A stretch of 64,000 bases of DNA from Prototheca cutis (Eukaryota; Chlorophyta; Trebouxiophyceae; Chlorellales; Chlorellaceae). A program made the position numbers and the translations under genes. Positions 14,190 through 26,681 of this stretch are shown here, in pieces. The stretch spans positions 1,514,293-1,578,292 of the forward strand of contig BCIH01000004.1 of the NCBI GenBank assembly GCA_002897115.2. The letters run 5' to 3'. The notes below the pieces were generated by a model, which made no database searches, had not been told where the DNA came from, and saw nothing but the letters and a program-made list of their open reading frames with translations. Position 1 is the first letter of the stretch, and every line of letters begins with the position of its first letter.

Positions 14190-16449
14190 TCAACAAGGTG
14201 ACAGCAGGGTGATCCCCCTGGTAACACAGGCCAGCAACCCCTTGGTTGTGCCAGCCTCAGGCAGCAGTGCCAGCGGTCCCAGCTGACTGTCTGTTGCTCC
14301 CCGACTTAGCACAGTCCCTGTGGCAGCGCAGAATAAGCTGAGTGTGCCCGTGCCCTCCGGGCTGGAGGCCAGCGTACGCGTCCCTGGTAACCACAGGGGC
14401 TGGCAGATTCCGGCCAGCTTCCTCCGAGACCCGGGGCTCTGGTCAAACTCGTGCAGCGGCGATCTGGCGTTGCGCAGGTCGTGCACCCGGAGCCAGGCGT
14501 CATTGGAGGTACTGGCGATGCAGTGATCGCTGCCGGGCTCCCACCGCACGGCGTTGACGCAAGAGGCATGGGCGTAGTCGATGCGCAGCGCCGGCCCTGC
14601 GTCGGCACCTGCCCGCACGTCCACAATGCAAATCGCGTGGTCGTTGCCGCAAGACGCAAACGTTGGCGCCGTTGACCCCAGGCCAGGTTGAGCATAGCCC
14701 TGCGCCCAGCGCACGCATTTGACCACGCCGCCGGAGTGCAGCATGTCCCAACGACGGAGAGTCGCCAGAGTTGCGGTGGCCCCGCCATCACGGAAGCCGC
14801 TGAGTACGACGTCGCCGTCCTTCCCACCTGACAGGATGCCCGGCCCATCTGGGATGGATGCACTTGCATGCAGCGAGAACACGCCGGACCCGTGGTGCAG
14901 ATCATCTGGAGCGGCGGCTAGCAGTCGTGGCATGCCCTGCGCCACGACACCGGCGTCCCACAGCCGCACTGCACCGTCGTTGCCGGCGCTGAGCAGCCAG
15001 GGCTTGGTTGTCGGACTGGCTGCTAATGCGCCATTGTCGTCGCCAGCCGTGTCGTGATAGCTTGTATGGGACTGACCGGTCCAGATTTGAACGTCGGCCA
15101 CCCAGCCACGGTGCAGCACCGCCTGCATCAGCGCCTCGTGGATGTCGCACCCGTCTTCCAATGCCGCGCTGTCACCGCCGTTCTCTACTGAGCCAGGCGC
15201 GGGTGCAGCAGGAACCGCACCGAGGGAGGGCGCCGCCCACAGTGCAACAACACCGCCCTTGCCGCCTGCGGCCACGAGCCCATCCCGCACATCGATGCTG
15301 CACAGGGGTTGGTTGGGGTTCATGCAGGGAGGCGCAGGGAGTGATTGATCAGGCCTATCGCAGATGTGAAGGTGACGTGCAATAATTTTGGGTTGAGTTA
15401 AACCCCCATACACAGCGCGGCACCTCTATGTGCATGCCTGCCTGCACATGTGCATGCATGTGTGCGATGTCAAGCACCCACATGAACATCATCCCCCCCT
15501 AAGAAACATCCTATCAATTCCATGAGCTTTACCACTGCGGTACCTACCTGTACGATTTGGCCAGCTGGCGGCATTCTAGAAACACGGGGTCGGCGCGGAA
15601 TGCCCTGGCCCCATCCCAGTCCACGCAGGCTCCCAGACGAGCGTTTTCTCCCGTCGCTCCCTTGGTTGCCTCGGAGACAAGGTAATGGTGTATGGCCGAC
15701 TGCTCATAGACCAGGTCTGCGGGGATGCATGGTTCGTCTGTTTGGACGTCGCCAGCGCGTCCAGAACGATCAGTCTTTCCAGTCGTGGACCCATCAGATG
15801 GCACACCGGCTGTCTGACTGCGGGTGGTGCGCCGGGCGTTTGCTGGAGGAGCTTCCTCCGTCACTCGGGCCTTTTTGCGTGACGCTCTGGGTCTTCCCTC
15901 ATTCCGGATCTGGGGCTGCCCTGGTCGTGGGGCTGCACTGAGTCCCAGCTCCCGGAATTTGGCTTCCCGGGCTCGGATACGCTTCAGGGTTTTTTTGAAG
16001 GGAGGCCGTTTGTTGGGGCGCTTGGGATGGAGGGAGGAGCACTGGCTGGCATCCAAAGCCCGCGGACCGGACAGTCACAGTCATTGAGGCAGACAGCTGT
16101 GGTCCCTTCAAAGTTTATAAAAACCAATCCATGCCAACAAAAAGTGACAACTCACAGCAAGACGCTCCTCTTCGTAGGCTGAAATGTCCTGGGCAGTGGG
16201 ACTCGGTGCTGCCAGTTGCCGTTTCTCTGCCCTGGCTTGCTGCACTGGCTTGGGACTCTTGCTTGGCTCACAGCTTGTTTTCTCCCTAGGACCACATTCT
16301 AAATCCGAGCTGGGTGCATCCACCAGCTGGAGAGACGGCTTGGAGGGGTCTACCGGCTTGAGGGCTAGTTTGGGTGCCCCCACAGCCTGGACCAGCTGGG
16401 AGGGTGCCGGTAGTGCTCCACCAAAAAAGGAAGTGATAGTCCTCTGCAT
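14190..16449 (-). CDS. WD40 protein, WDR76/CMR1-like, with N-terminal PIP box
   Basis: Exons on the minus strand: 16156-16449, 15548-16041, 14190-15297; 631 aa. The C-terminal half is a WD40 propeller with recognisable blades (VVALWAAP, LLSAGNDGAVRLWDAG, FASCGNDHAICIVDVRAG, ASTSNDAWLRVHDLRN). Ahead of it lie YEEERLA and a basic segment ending RIRAREAKFRELGL, plus RRTTRSQ, which recall the N-terminal region of the WDR76/CMR1 DNA-damage-linked family. The protein begins MQRTITSFFG, a textbook PCNA-interacting (PIP) box (Q-x-x-I-x-x-F-F) at residues 2-9. Family assignment is moderate, because WD40 blades alone are not diagnostic. The exon 2 acceptor was chosen by phase and because an in-frame stop lies just upstream. 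Predicted role: chromatin or replication-associated scaffold in the nucleus. Confidence 0.8.
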
Positions 16450-16865
16450 GGTCAATGACCGCTCTTCATAGTTGCAAATACATTGCAAAATGGTGGTTTA
16501 TTCTAACTCGTCCGATCGCATTCTTGTCATGCACGTCATCCGCTGTGATGCGTCGCTGTCGGCAAGCTGCCAGTGAAGATTGAAAAATCAGGAGGGATTT
16601 CGCCATTTCGCCTTTCACAAAAGGGGAAACTCCAGCTCAAGTAACTTTCTTTCGCAAGGTGAGAACCTCCCAAAACCCGCAACCAGGCATCTTACTGCAT
16701 GGTTTTACAGTTGCAAGTTTTTAGGTGCCCGCAGCACGAGGGCGGGCTCATCCTGTGACCCGATTCAGGCCTCTGCCAGCCCCGGCACCAAGGCCTTGGA
16801 CCCCCGGCTGGGACCGCTGCTGCTGGGCGAGTCCCAGTGGCGCCAGACCATCCTCAGCCCCGGTC
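16450..16865. promoter_or_regulatory. Divergent intergenic region (WD40 / GRAM)
   Basis: 416 bases between two divergent starts, presumably holding both promoters. An upstream open frame from 16725 continues into the GRAM gene, but the ATG at 16866 was preferred. No other feature seen. Confidence 0.4.
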
Positions 16866-17841
16866 ATGGACTCTCGAAAAGACAGCATGTCCTCCTTTGA
16901 ACATGTAGAGTTGGCCAATGCAGCCAACACGTCCCACGACGACAACCCCCTGGCCGGCAGCGTGGTTTTCGATGGGCCCAGCCCTTCCCCCCCTCCGGAT
17001 CGAGACGAGGGGGCAGCTGAGCCTAGCGGCGATGACGCTCAGACCCGAGATTCGACCCGTGACGCGGCTCAGGATCCCCTCAAGGAAATCGAGGAGGTCG
17101 CGGAGCTGGTGGTGGACACGGCCGTGCTCGCGGCACGGGATGTGTCGCACATGGCATCGGAAGCTGCCAGGGAGGCCAAGCAGGGTTTTACCAACCTGGC
17201 CTCTGGCTTTTCTTCCTGGTGGTCCTCCTTTGACGCCCCCCTCCAAAAGTCCGCCAGCACTGCCAGTAGCGAAGACGTACGTGTTTGGCTTTGGGTAGGA
17301 TTATGGTAGCCCTGCGCGACGCATGACCCAACCTCCTTTCTTCAGGACCTATAGTCCGGCAACTCTCTCCCCCCGACACATACACACACATACGCATGTG
17401 GCATTCCTTCACATGCTTATCTTCACTTCAACAACCACAACAACGCAGCCTGACGCTGTTGCACTGGCGGTGAAGCTTGAGCTTGAGCCGGGTGAGGCCT
17501 TGCTGGAGAGCTTTGCCTGCACGCTGATGCAGCGCTACGCGGCGGTCAATGGGTTGACCCCGGAGCGCGAGCTGCCCTTTCCCGGGCATCTGCACGTCAC
17601 CAGCAAGCACGCGGCGTTCGTCCCCGGCGACGGCGCCCTCCGACCCGTGCGTGTGGCCATTGCCGCGCTGACCTCGGCCCGGCGGCTCGGGGAAGGGCCC
17701 GTGTCAGGCCAGCGTCTCGTCCTGTCTGCGGCCGACGTGGGAGATGTGGTCTTGACTGGGTTCCGGGATGCCGGGCCCGAGTCGGCCCTGGCCCTGCTCG
17801 AACACCTTGGCTCACCTGACAGCGGCTCCACAGAGCCCTAG
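16866..17841 (+). CDS. GRAM-domain protein
   Basis: Two exons (16866-17276, 17449-17841), 267 aa. The N-terminal about 137 residues are acidic and Ser/Pro-rich, then amphipathic (KEIEEVAELVVDTAVLAARD), with FSSWWSSFD near the end of exon 1. Exon 2 encodes a GRAM-type PH-like fold: ALLESFACTLMQRY, then FPGHLHVTSKHAAFVPGDG, then RLVLSAADVGDVVLTGF and a closing ALALLEHL. GRAM domains bind phosphoinositides or other membrane lipids, and algal and plant members act at the plasma membrane or ER contact sites, so lipid-dependent membrane targeting is the likely role. No START-like (VASt) domain or transmembrane segment follows. The exact function is unknown. Confidence 0.8.
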
Positions 17842-18215
17842 GTATAAGGTTTTGTGAGCCCAGGGGGAGATGATGCATGGCCACACTGCTCACGCCTCTT
17901 TGCAGCATTGCTGCACGTTACCCGACAACAGACAATCTCTCTTTTGGGGACGATCGATCTCTTCCCGACCGACCCACCCCCACTCTGCCCAGCCCTTTGT
18001 CGGGCGACAGAACAATCACGCAAGGCAGGGAAATTGTACCACCTGAATGCACACCGCATGTATTATTTCTGACAAATCCCCTCTTCTCGGCGTTCTGAAG
18101 CCGGCGGTGGAGGATCCCTGATGCTGCTGCCAGCAGCAGTGCCTTGATTTTGGCCCGCCCTTGCCGGCATGACACCAGACTGCCATGATAAACAGACGGG
18201 TGTTGTGTGGTTGCG

Positions 18216-18274
<59 letters not shown>

Positions 18275-18723
18275 ATCTTCCTTCCGCCTTTTGACGATGG
18301 CTTCAGTCCACGCACTCTTTCTTCCTGCGAGGATAATCGTCACGGCGATCGACGCTCCACTTTTGAAACCGCACTGCTGATTCTGTTTCCTTCACAACTT
18401 GCCAGACACTTCCATTCATCCATTGGAACAGTGTTCTGAAGATTCAAGTGCAGTGCGGAGGTTGGGGTCCAAATGCGTCATCCGTGTCACCGAGCGGGGT
18501 TGAATTGAAGGTCAAGAAAATGGTAGTAAAGACAAAGGGAGCAGCCTTTGCTTGTGGGCTGAATCACGGCGATGTGTGCCAGGGCCCCTCCTTGCAAAAG
18601 GAGGGTTGCAGTTGTGCGACACGCCCCATGGACAAGCAGCACACCTTGCTCAAAATGCCACCACCACCCACTATGTTTTGAAAACAGAGTGTTCGCAATG
18701 CACCGACCACACACACACCAAGA
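17842..18723. other. Convergent intergenic region with poly-C tract
   Basis: Spacer between the GRAM gene (+) and neurochondrin (-); 3' UTRs are expected from both sides. Apart from the 59-base C run I see nothing supported. Pro-rich and Gly-rich open frames here are homopolymer artefacts. Confidence 0.5.
18216..18274. repeat. Poly-C homopolymer, 59 bases
   Basis: Uninterrupted C run (G on the minus strand). Length is likely unreliable in the assembly. Confidence 0.97.
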
Positions 18724-21700
18724 TCAGGCCAGGAGAGTTTGCAAGCGGTCACGAAGCGCATGCTGGGGCGTCTCTGGCTCAAGATCTGTATCCAAAAGCA
18801 CGGCGACCGCGGCACTGCGGCGCGATGCGCCTGCAAATGCTGCATCATCGGCCAGTTTTAGGCAGGCCGTGCAGAGCGCGGCACCGAGCGCCTCGTCCGC
18901 ATCGAGTTCGGCAAGTCCTGACAGTGCCAGGCGCAGCGCGGGGGGCGTTTCGGCTGCATCTCTTGCCGGCCCGGCCGCCACGGCTGCCAGCGCCCCCGCG
19001 GTTACGGCAGCCGCTGCGAGCCGGACCGGCGGTCTCCGTGGCTCATCGGCGCCACCGGCCCCGACACCTCGCTCCGGCAAGCGGACATTGGCCAGCTGGA
19101 CGAGCTCTGGCACGACAGCGCCGGCCGCCGCAGCTGCCGCGCCGTCCAGGTCCAGGCATCCTGGCTGCCGCAGCCCCAGTACGGCGAGCACAGGGGTCAA
19201 AACGCGGCACGCCAGCGCGAGCTCGGCGTCGGCCGCAGCCACAGCTTCACGAGTGACTGCCCGCCGCGCCGCGCCTGCACATGTGACCAAGTGTTGCACC
19301 AGCGATTCTAATGCCACCCCGACGCCCAGTTCCCGGAGCCAAGCCACGCGCTCGGCCCCGGGAACAATGTCGTCATCGCCCACGAGCTGCAGCAGCGCAG
19401 GCAGCAAGAACGCCAGGCCCCCAACGCCCGCGTTCTCATCCCAAGAACAAGAAAGGAGGAACGGCAGCAGCCCGCGCACGCGCTTTCCAAAGGCCATTGG
19501 CACCTCCGCAAGGAACCTGTTTGTGTTTTTTTGGGGGGGGGATCCATTATTTACTCATCTATTTATTTACTCATGCATTTTTGGATGTGGGTGTTCGGGT
19601 GCAGTTGTGCCCAGGCTCGGCTCCCACGTGGCCCCAACGGCAGCATTTCTGGCTGGCGGAACCAATCAACTGCATGTCTCATTGCAATCCATGGATCCAT
19701 CTCCTGCATTCACAACCGACAGCTCCCCTTGTACGGCCAGCCAACGCCTCAAGCCTCAGTCCCACTGACCTGCCAAGCAGGCGGACTCCAGCGAGCGGCA
19801 GTGGTTGTCCGGCCGTCCCCGGTTTGGCAGACACGTGTTCCAAGTACTGCAGGACCGCCTCCACGGCTCCTTCCACGGCGGACAGTGTCGCCGCCCGCGT
19901 GCCAGCCTCGCTGCTGCTTGTCGTTGCCGCACTGTTCGTGCTTTCTTCCTCGGCCCCGGCCAGGGCTTCGATCACCTGTTCCAGCAGCTCAAAGCAGAGG
20001 GGGAGCTGCGCCTCAGCACGCTCTTGCGCGGTCTGGCTTGCACCTTCGGTCCAGTCCATTTCTGCAAGAGACAGAGCAAAGCCGTTTTGTCATGCGGGGC
20101 ATCGTGTGTGGTGACAAGGCTAAGCCTTCCAGCAACGCCGTTGCCTCTCTTGCGCACACGGAACATGTCTTTCACCCTCACAACTGTCACCCCCCTGAGA
20201 AGACCTTGTGGGACGACCATGGCATCGACGGCAGCCTGCGTCTCGCCCGACCGTGGTGCAGTGGCCTGTGCCAGCACCGCCGGACTTGGGACACGCTCCT
20301 CGGACCGTGGACGGTTCTGGGAACCGCTGGCAGTTTCATGTTGCGTGGTCTGTGTGCTGTCCTCCGAGTTGACCCGCGTCGCCGCCAGTCCCCCCGCGGG
20401 GTTCAAACCAGCAGACGTATCTGGCACGCGGATGCCGGCACTGGGGGCCAGGGCATCCAGCAGCAGGACACCGGTCTCCACGCGGGTGACGGTTGCCAGG
20501 AGTAGAAGAAAGCGCGGTGGCGCGGTGGCCAGCCAGCCGGGCCCCAGCACGCGAGCGATCGCCAGCGTCAGCCGCAACGCCGCGAGCCGAAGCGACGGCC
20601 CCCCCCGCGCCCTGAGCAGCTGCGATAGGCCCTCCGTCGCCAGCGGTGCCCACGTTCCAGAGGACGCTGCGAGTGATGTGTGTGGAAGGAAGGGGAGCTG
20701 GACGTGACTACCTTCTTGTGGGTTTTTTGTTTGCTGGATGGACAGTTGCTGCATTGGACGAGCTCAATGTTGCCAGTGCAGAGCTCTCCTCATGCCCAGC
20801 CAAGCAATTTCCATGCAAGGGTCAGTCATCCCCTTGTTCCATCCCTGCAACAATACCTTGTAGGTTGTGCTCTAGGAGCAGTGACCATTCGACCTGAGAT
20901 GGCAGGACGGCTAACAACGCGGCCAGGGCATCCAGCTGCCGCGCAGCTTCCCTTTGTGCCGTGGGGTCATCGGCAAGTCTGTCTTCGGCCCGCACGACCA
21001 GTAAGCCACAGAGGAACGGCATCAGCTCGCCGATTTCTTCTCCGTGCACTGCAGATATTATGGGTGGAGAGCATGAGTTTTGGTGCATGGTGTGTGGAGC
21101 ACAGCACCTGGCAATCTCCACCAGCCCAACAGCAAACCCCCACGCTTCTTGCCTCTCAAGGCAATGCCTCTGTCCTTGCCGCTGAGGAGTGTAACGAGCA
21201 GGCGGAGGAGCACGACCTGGCGGTCGGCCGCTGCCACCGACTCGGCAGTCTTCCCGGTGTCAGCACGGTCCTCGCGCAGCGCCGCCAGTACGACGCCCAT
21301 GCCGCCGCTCTCAACTGCCACGCGCAACGCGGTGTCTGAGGCACGCGTGGCGCCCAGCACGCTGGCGGCAGCGTCCACGGTCGATGCCAGGGCTGCCTCA
21401 CGTTCTCGTTCCGAGTCACTGGTCCCCGGGGACGGCAACGGCGTGCCCATGGCTGGGCCCACCCCGCCGCGTGCAACGACCTTGAGCAGCAGCGGGATGC
21501 AGCTCTCCAGCTCCTCGCTCTGCGCAGCCTCGGTGACCTGGGACAGCCGCGACCAAAATACAACACCCAGAGCTGCCATGGCAATCTCCGTCTCCGTTGC
21601 AACGCTACCCTTGACCTGTGGGGTGGCAGATTGGGCGGTGGTGGAGACGAGCAAGCCTCTCGTGCGCACGGGACAGAACAGCATAATGCTGTGGCCGTGC

Positions 21701-22191
21701 CCATTGATGCAATGCGATCAAATGCTCTATGAAGCGTATTGCCCACAGGAGCACGTGCAACAGCTAGTGCTGGCACCCGCCTGCACCCTCCGTCGCCCCG
21801 TCGGCAACAATGCACCTTTGACAGGGGGATGAGGAGCCTCTTCAGGAAACTGGCGCCCACGGCGCGGTATATCTGTCGCAGCACATCCTCTTCGGCATGG
21901 GGGAACACGCGGGTGACGAGCAGCAGACCCACAAACCTGCGAAAGGGAGGCGTGTGCCGATTCCTGTGCCCTGCATGCACGCCCAGGCAGTCATTTCGAA
22001 CCGGAGTACACACGGTACGAGCGCTCGAATGATGAAGAGACGCAATCCCCGCACTTTTTCTCGTCTGAAGATGAGGTCAGCAGATGCAGGCATGTCTGAA
22101 ACTGGGCATCCTCCTCTCCGCGCTGAGCGGCGTTGGACGGCGTGGGGGTCCCATCTGGGGCCCCACTCTGGGTCTCCAAGTCTTGACTCAT
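18724..22191 (-). CDS. NCDN: Neurochondrin-family protein
   Basis: Exons on the minus strand: 22055-22191, 21816-21936, 21108-21615, 20857-21048, 20205-20666, 19746-20061, 18724-19516; 842 aa. It is an all-helical ARM/HEAT-like protein. The diagnostic N-terminal motif is KKFVGLLLVTRVFPHAEEDV followed by VGASFLKRLLIPL, as in neurochondrin, and later helices (LMPFLCGLLVV, GKRVRGLLPFLL, LPALLQLVGDDD) fit the family. In animals neurochondrin regulates GPCR and CaMKII signalling and binds Sm proteins, while the plant and algal orthologues are poorly characterised. Exon 6 uses a weak donor (GC|GTTGGC) chosen because it is the only one keeping phase, so that junction is uncertain. The rest is well supported by frame. 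Confidence 0.88.
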
Positions 22192-22848
22192 GCGCGTTGA
22201 ATATATTTAAAGTTCTGCATATCATATATCTTGCACATATGCATGCAGAGGTGCGTGCATTTTGATCCAGCGATCGTCGCAGTGACAGGCAGGGCACGTC
22301 TCATCCTCGAAATGCTGAGCGCTCGCTTCGTCAGGGAGGGTCCAGGCCCTCCCCAACACCCTTTCCAGCGCTGTCGACTACTCAGCAAACAGTTCTTCTC
22401 TAATACACACAGATTCCATACTTGGGTGAGCGTCTAGTTTGAAGTGAACCAATTTGGGTATGTGGGTCAATGGACGGGCTGGGCCGTCCCACCCGCATAA
22501 GCGCACAGCGCAACTGCCGCCCCGCCCTGCCGCCGATCCCTCTCGAGTGATGAACCCTGGATGAGCCCTGCGAACAATTCGAACTTGCGCTTCACTGACA
22601 TATTCAACATCCACTTCATGCCGTTATAGTGATTTAATAAGCACTAGTTTTAGGCTTGCGAATTCAGGGCGGTCTGTCTGATGATGTCCCCGGGTGGTTT
22701 GGTCACCGTTTAGAAAGGGCCACGGGGGAAGGAACAGAAGGAACAGTAGATCGATTCGGGGTGTGCAGCGTGCACGGCGGTACATCCGGGCTCTTTCTGT
22801 CGACCCAAGGCCCATTCCCGTTTTGAGTCTTGATCCTGAAGAGTTCGG
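22192..22848. promoter_or_regulatory. Divergent intergenic region (neurochondrin / MYB)
   Basis: 657 bases between divergent starts, AT-rich close to the neurochondrin start (AATATATTTAAAG near 22200), a possible TATA-type element. No ORF supported. Confidence 0.4.
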
Positions 22849-25625
22849 ATGGGGTATTGGGATCTTGACGGGTCCAGTCGGGAGGGGGAGTCGGGCGAGG
22901 ACGACGCCCCCGCGGAGGGTCCCCGCCGGACCTGTTGGTCGCCTGAGGTGAGAAGGATGCGATTATTGTCCTTTCATCTGACATGATGTAGCTGGAATTG
23001 GCTTGCGGGGAGGGACTTTGAGGAATGTGGGCCAGTGGTTACGGGTCGCCCCTGCTGGCCGCTCCCCGGCCGTGCGCCCGAAACGTGCATTGGCCGCAGC
23101 GGCGAGAGACGCCCATGCCTGAGCACTTGCATTCCCATTAGATGTTATGCGAAAACTGTGATTGCGTCCCAGGGCCTGCGTGTGCCCCACGCCAGCGCGG
23201 GGACCCGCCTGGGGCCGCAAGGGGTGCCGCCCTTGGTGCCGCTGATATTCCCCCGGGGCTTGCTCCACGAGGTACGCCGCCCTCTGCACGGGCCGAATCT
23301 CCAACCTGGTACCGAGCCCTCGTCCCCTGCAGGAGGATGTGCGACTGATTCAGCTGGTCGAGACCTATGGACCTCAGAACTGGAGTCTCATTGCCAAGGT
23401 GTGGGGGTGCTGGGTCATTGGCTGGGAGACACAACGGCAGTAGCTGGCAAGGTGCTTGACCGATTGAAATCTTGACCCACCGACTCGATGACCCAGATTT
23501 CAGTGGAAATGCCAGCATTCGAAAATGCACCATTCGACGTGCTGCAATCGGCGCGCCGTCTTGCATTGTGGTCCCTAGGTTTCGAATGCCACGGGGCTGC
23601 GTTGAACACGTTGCGACCAACCGAGAGGCCTCTTCTACAACCCCACTCCTCCTCTCGACCGTCACCGCATGCAGAGTCTTGGCAGCGGGCGGAATGGGAA
23701 GAGCTGCCGTCTACGGTGGTTCAACCAGCTGGACCCAAACCTGAAGAAAGAGGCCTTTACGCAGGAAGAGGTGTGTGTGTGTGTTCCCCGATGGTGGCGC
23801 TGCCTTGAGTGTGGAGAGGCCGGGCAGCATCCACAAGGTCTGCTCCGATAATTTGGTGGATTCATTTGGGGTGGAAAACACGAGAGTATACCTATCTGCT
23901 CACTATCTCAACAGGAGGACGAGATTGTCCGGCGGCACAGCGAGCTTGGCAACCGCTGGGCAGCCATCGCCAAGTACTTGCCCGGCCGGACTGATAATGC
24001 GATCAAGAACTACTGGAATGGGCATCTGAAGAAGCGGCTATCCGGCACACGATCGGCAGACAGCATCACTGCCAAACGCATGCGCCGACTGGCAGCGGGG
24101 CTGGTCTCCCAGACCGGCGGACCGGGGTCGCTGGGCCCCCTCAGCCCCAGCGCCATCGGCGGTGGGGGCGGGGGCACGATGTCTTCGTCCCTGGACGCCG
24201 GTGACTTTGCAGCGCCGCTCCGGCGCACCGTCAGCGCCGGGGTTTCTTCGCGTCCTCCGGCGGACGCCTCACAGTCTGGGCCCGGGGTGTCGCACCGGCA
24301 CGGCACACGCGCGGCGGCCGCCGCAGCGACTGGCCGGCTGCTCGGCGTGGACCGGTCGTGGGGCAGACAAGCCGAAGGTGACGGCTTGGACGGCGGTCGG
24401 CCGCAGACCACCCGGCCCCTGGCGCCGCTGGACGAGCTGTATCTAGATACCCAGTGGGCCAGTGCGACGCGACCCCGGACGCCACGTGGCGGCGGTCTGT
24501 CCCGCACCGCCTCGCTCGGTCGGACGAGCCTGGCTCCAGTCATTGCTGTTTCGACACAGGTGCCTGGCACCCTTGGTGCCCCGCCGGCGGCGGTGGCGGC
24601 CTTTGCTGACGGCACCTCGATGCTCGGACGGACGGCCAGCGCATCTGCAGCGCCACGGGGTATCTCTGTTGCGACAATGGGCACGTTGAACAGCGTAGCG
24701 GATATGCTGGACGGTTTGCTGGCTCCGGCGGGCGGTAGGAAATCTGCAGAAGAAGCGCTGTTCCTGACGGCTTTCCAAGCTGCTCTGGCCCGCCGCCTGT
24801 CTTCTTCTTCTGTGGCAGCGGTGAGTAGGGACAGGATGACTCAAGGCACTGGCACTGAGAGTCATGATGCCAAGAATGATGCTGCCGCGACGACGACGGC
24901 GACGGCTGTAGCGACACCCGATGCGGCCGAGGGCGCGCCGCCGCTCCCTGGGCCTTGGTCAGAGGAAGCTGTCACAGGGTGCGAAGCGTCTGTCGCGTTG
25001 GACCACCGTCAGCCGCCTCGTCGCCCCTCACCGGATCTGCTGGCATCGCCCGTGCCGCCACTGGTCACCGTGCTTTCGGCGGTGTCAGGCATGCTCCGTC
25101 GACACGGTCGGCTCCTGTCGGCGGTGCCCGGAGGCGGCGGCATGCCTGCATCGGCCACGCCCTCGCCCAAGCTCCAGGAAGCATGGACCGTGCCAGAGGC
25201 CGGCTTGCCTGCTGCGGCACTGCAGACCAGTCTGGAAGAGGTGCTCAGGGCACGCCTAGTTGGACAGACGCCAGTCGGACTGCGCCTGCCACTTGACAGA
25301 GGTACATTTTTTTTTTTGGTTCTTTTTGGGGGAAGGGGGGCCAGCCATGGTGTTGGGCTGAAATGGTATTTTGTGACAGCGACAGTTTGGATGCGGAGAC
25401 CTGCGCCACCCGGGCATGCATCAAGCCAGCAAGTACATCTTCCTGCCCCGCTCTAACCCCCTAAACCAAAACCCCCCTGATGTAGAGCTGGGCACATATG
25501 CGCTGCCACCCATGCCGCCCCCGGCCCGGGGGGAGCGGAGCAAGAGGGGCTTGCGGGAGTCGGTCGACGACAACCCGCTTTCTTTCCTTGCCATGGCCGC
25601 CACCATGGATGCCGCTGCGCACTGA
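22849..25625 (+). CDS. R2R3-MYB transcription factor
   Basis: Exons: 22849-22947, 23333-23398, 23675-23770, 23915-25301, 25486-25625; 595 aa. The DNA-binding domain spans residues ~28-135. R2 has regularly spaced Trp residues ([37 protein letters not shown]). R3 replaces the first Trp with Phe (AFTQEE) and continues [23 protein letters not shown], the recognition helix. This is the plant two-repeat type closest to AtMYB44/73-like or CDC5-independent R2R3 proteins. The remaining ~450 residues are Ala/Gly/Ser/Pro-rich and disordered, with no EAR motif noticed. The start was chosen as the first ATG in frame with CWSPE. Introns interrupt R2 after CWSPE and after LIAK. Expected to be a nuclear regulator; targets unknown. 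Confidence 0.93.
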
Positions 25626-26681
25626 TTCCCCGTTCTTGCTGGCTAAAAGCAGGGCATTACTCGTGGGGCCCCACTATGTGGCAGCCCGTCTGCCTTCCCT
25701 AAGCCTCCTCCCAACCAAAGCAAGCAACTCTATGTTTTTATGCGGCTTGAACCAACCATCTGAGCCGACATGCACTTGCCTTCCGTGCGCCGCGCGCTTC
25801 CTCCATCCTTGTGCTGATGCCGCGCCCCCGNNNNNNNNNNNNNNNNNNNNNNNNNNNNNNNNNNNNNNNNNNNNNNNNNNNNNNNNNNNNCCCCCCCAAG
25901 CAATCCGTGGGTTCAGCCCAGTTTTCTTGCCTCGGCTGCGTCCATTGGTTGAGAGGGCAGCCCCGCCGTCGCTGCCGGCCTTCCCAAACCCCCTGCCCAC
26001 CCATCCACCTATCCATCCGCTTGAGCCCTCCTCACAGGCAAGCTTGATCGACCTTGGCAGGATTGAAACTCGCTTGAGCAGGATTGCAAGGAACAGGCCT
26101 TTGATCTTTTTGGTCTCCCCCCCTCGGCCTTGGTACATTTTTGTTCCCATCTTCGCTCGCCGCCGAAGCAGCCGTCAGTTAGGAACCCCCCATCCCCATT
26201 CCACCCTCAACAATCATCTCACCCCAGCTATGGAGGAACGTGTCCAGAAGCTGTAAAAACAAAGTATCATACAGGCAGAACAGCTCCTGGTGCAGTTGTT
26301 GTTAGTCGGGCGGTGTGCGGGCTGGTGGAGTCGTGCGTTTTGGGGGGCTGAGTCCACGACAAGAAGCGACGACGAAATGCGAACACGCTTAGCGGGCTGG
26401 GTGGAGATCCCTGTTCCCGGGCAGCACCGTCAGAGCAAACCCATATCAAGTATTTATTTTACCAAGCCCATGTGAGTCCTTGTTCTACAGAACGGAGCTA
26501 CAGGGAGTGCTGCACAGGGCGTGGGTATCCACGAGCTCGGATCCGGCCTTCTCCCCACCAACCCCGAGCTAAACCCTTGGCCCTGCGCCCGGGCCCTGGG
26601 ACTCGGCGCGTGTGTGTGAAAACAAGTTGCTGGAGCTCTAGTCGACATCGTTGCGGCCATTGAACGTTCCCTGGTGGCATC
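25626..26681. other. Intergenic region with sequencing gap
   Basis: About 1 kb between two + strand genes, with a 60-base N run at 25831-25890 flanked by C-rich sequence. No supported gene; the promoter of the V-ATPase subunit should lie in the right part. Confidence 0.5.
25831..25890. other. Assembly gap (60 N)
   Basis: Sixty undetermined bases bordered by C runs, a typical homopolymer-associated gap. Confidence 1.

Noticed and set aside
18185..18439. Poly-proline and poly-glycine open frames
   Set aside because: Created by the C homopolymer.
18572..19768. 398-codon + strand open frame
   Set aside because: Antisense to the last neurochondrin exons; Ser/Ala/Arg low complexity.
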